Shown here in pieces: positions 13,882-15,348 of a stretch of DNA of 15,348 nt. The stretch is from an uncultured Coriobacteriales bacterium. GTDB taxonomy: Bacteria > Actinomycetota > Coriobacteriia > Coriobacteriales > UMGS124. The notes below the pieces were generated by a model, which had not been told where the DNA came from, did no database searches, and was given only the letters and a program-made list of their open reading frames with translations. The stretch lies in contig CAKUKJ010000015.1 of NCBI GenBank assembly GCA_934662525.1, forward strand, positions 1-15,348, read 5' to 3'. A program made the translations under genes and the position numbers. Position 1 is the first letter of the stretch. Every line of letters begins with the position of its first letter.

Positions 13882-15348
13882 CGGGGTCTCACCACCAAGA
13901 AGCACACCAGCTCGAAGTCGTCGAGCCCCTCGATGTCGTTCTCAAGGAAGCTCGTCGTGTCGCCGCTGAAGAAGCTGTCGACGTCGGACTCCTCCTTGGA
14001 GTCCACGATCGACGCCACCGCGTCGCGCAAAAGCCCAGCCTCGTGGCGCATGTCGCGGCCGTTCTTGGTCTCGCGGTTGTAGGCGCGGCACAGGGCCATG
14101 TCGGGCCCGGACTTGCCGCGGCACAAAAGGCGCATGTCATCGAGCACCGCCTTTGGCTCCAGGTGCCCGTGAACCACGGAGCCGTCGGGCCCCATGTGCA
14201 CCACGTAGAAGGGGTGCAGGCGGTTCGCGCCGTCGCGGTCGATCTTGCTGTTGACGTTGCGCAGCACGAAGATGACGCCGGGCTCGTCGCCCTCCACCAC
14301 GGCGTTGATGCCGCTCGGAAGCCTGTCGATGTCGGGGTTGTCGCGGTAGTAACCCACCAAGTCCATGCGGAACTCGTTGAGCCCCAGGTCGGTGATGGAC
14401 ACGCCGCCAGAGACATCCTCCAGGTCCACGACCTTGTCGCGCATCTGCTCGAGCTGCTGGCGGCGGTACTCCAAATCTCCCGTCTCGTCTGGGTTGATGT
14501 AGTCGTCGTCGCCGGTGGACGTCATCACGGTGATGCGCATGCGCTCCTCGACGCGCGCCTTGAGTTTGATGTACTCGTCAAGCTCCACGTCAGGCCAGTA
14601 GTTCACCAGCTGGATGCAGGCGTTCTTGGAGCCGATGCGGTCCACGCGGCCGAAGCGCTGCACGATGCGCACGGGGTTCCAGTGGATGTCGTAGTTCACC
14701 AGGTAGTCGCAGTCCTGGAGGTTCTGGCCCTCCGAGATGCAGTCGGTGGCGATAACGATGTCCACGTCGCAGCCGGAAAGCTGAGGCGCCACCACGTCGC
14801 GTTCCTTCGACGCGGGCGAGAAGCAGGCGAGCACCTCCTGCATGTGCGGAGGCACGGCCTTTATCGTGCAGGCGCAGCCGTCGCCCGTTACCTTGGCGCA
14901 CTCGAGGCCGAGCTCTCGTTTCGCAAAGGCCGAGACGTTCTCATAGAGGTAGTCCGCCGTGTCGGAGAACGCGGTGAACACGAGCACCTTGCGGTTGCCC
15001 GGATTGATGGGGCTTTGCGATTTTTCGCGAATCTGTTCACACAGCTCTATGAGCTTGGCGTCGTGGGCAGAGTCGATGTCGCGCACCATCGAGATCAGAA
15101 CCTCGATGACGGCGACGTCCGCCTCGATGTCGCGCTCCCAGCTCATCCAGTCCATGTCCTCGACGAGGATCTTCGTGGCGCCGCCCACCTCGAAGCTGCC
15201 CTCGTCGTCGGGGTCGAAGTCGAACCCGCCCGGCAGGTCGCCGTCAGCAACGCTGGCGCCCAAGGCAAGACCGCTACGGTAGTCGTCAATGGTTTTGAGT
15301 GCCGTGTTCATGACGGATAGAACACGCTCGAGAGTCAGCCGGAACGAG
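13875..15348 (-). CDS. Partial: C-terminal half of an SNF2/HepA-type DNA helicase
   Basis: The frame is open to the window edge. Upstream of the ATG at 15311 it still reads FRLTLERVLSV, as expected inside such helicases, so the true start and the first RecA-like domain (Walker A, DEAH) lie outside. Visible is the second RecA-like domain: KVLVFTAFSDTADYLYENV, motif V ATDCISEGQNLQ (about 188-199 counted from 15311) and motif VI QRFGRVDRIGS (218-228). Then comes a roughly 250-residue C-terminal extension with FVLRNVN and FYVVHMGPDG, of unknown role. SNF2-type proteins move along double-stranded DNA using ATP. The stop overlaps the DUF4391 gene start. Being first in the visible operon, it and its promoter must be sought to the right. 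Confidence 0.9.
   Translation of the reverse strand, partial: SFRLTLERVLSVMNTALKTIDDYRSGLALGASVADGDLPGGFDFDPDDEGSFEVGGATKILVEDMDWMSWERDIEADVAVIEVLISMVRDIDSAHDAKLIELCEQIREKSQSPINPGNRKVLVFTAFSDTADYLYENVSAFAKRELGLECAKVTGDGCACTIKAVPPHMQEVLACFSPASKERDVVAPQLSGCDVDIVIATDCISEGQNLQDCDYLVNYDIHWNPVRIVQRFGRVDRIGSKNACIQLVNYWPDVELDEYIKLKARVEERMRITVMTSTGDDDYINPDETGDLEYRRQQLEQMRDKVVDLEDVSGGVSITDLGLNEFRMDLVGYYRDNPDIDRLPSGINAVVEGDEPGVIFVLRNVNSKIDRDGANRLHPFYVVHMGPDGSVVHGHLEPKAVLDDMRLLCRGKSGPDMALCRAYNRETKNGRDMRHEAGLLRDAVASIVDSKEESDVDSFFSGDTTSFLENDIEGLDDFELVCFLVVRPRC

Noticed and set aside
14043..15320. 425-codon open frame on the + strand opposite the helicase
   Set aside because: Shadow frame. The opposite strand has clear helicase motifs V and VI.
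11801..15348. Identification as a DISARM-type system because of an SNF2 helicase and a methyltransferase
   Set aside because: No DUF1998 protein, phospholipase D-like protein or DrmA-like helicase is visible, and Mod and Res are of type III type. The right side is cut off, so this rests on the visible part only.

Overview
The window is high-GC bacterial DNA with Ala/Arg-rich proteins and dense, tightly packed genes. The overall style suggests a high-GC Gram-positive, perhaps a gut actinomycete of the Coriobacteriia (Collinsella/Olsenella-like). That is an impression from composition and gene style; no rRNA or other marker gene is present.

Layout. (1) 1-905, + strand: the 3' end of a repeat-rich, probably surface-associated protein with an Ala/Pro/Gly tail. 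It converges on (2) 1086-2975, - strand: a heavy-metal P1B-type ATPase without an N-terminal metal-binding domain. (3) A 342-base divergent intergenic region with candidate promoters and two inverted repeats leads to (4) a TetR-family regulator, + strand. Its frame is cut by a TGA where a conserved-looking Trp would fit; 24 further sensible codons follow in the same frame. (5) 3864-4321 is a scarred junction: a 21-base piece closely resembling the 3' part of a type I-C CRISPR repeat abuts a truncated PD-(D/E)XK (DUF4268-like) nuclease gene.

(6) 4382 to the right edge, all - strand, is one compact defence operon. In transcription order it encodes an SNF2/HepA-type helicase (5' end off the window), a DUF4391 protein, a protein with about six zinc ribbons, a type III restriction-modification methyltransferase (Mod), a DUF1016/YhcG-type PD-(D/E)XK nuclease, a type III restriction helicase-nuclease (Res), and an unrecognised protein with a possible PD-(D/E)XK core. 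Adjacent genes overlap by 4-8 bases or sit 0-8 bases apart, so they are very likely co-transcribed and translationally coupled. The DUF4268-like fragment, 60 bases further down, looks like a former eighth member.

How it may work (inference): Mod methylates adenine in a specific site and Res translocates and cuts unmethylated DNA. The second helicase, zinc-ribbon protein, DUF4391 protein and extra nuclease would enlarge this core into a multi-component anti-invader system. The middle of mod is poorer in G+C than its flanks, as expected if the target-recognition part was exchanged. Three long, almost perfect hairpins lie inside coding sequence of this operon (in mod, the DUF1016 gene and the last gene). 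The one in mod is exceptional: 23-bp perfect arms, about 33 bp including two single-base bulges.
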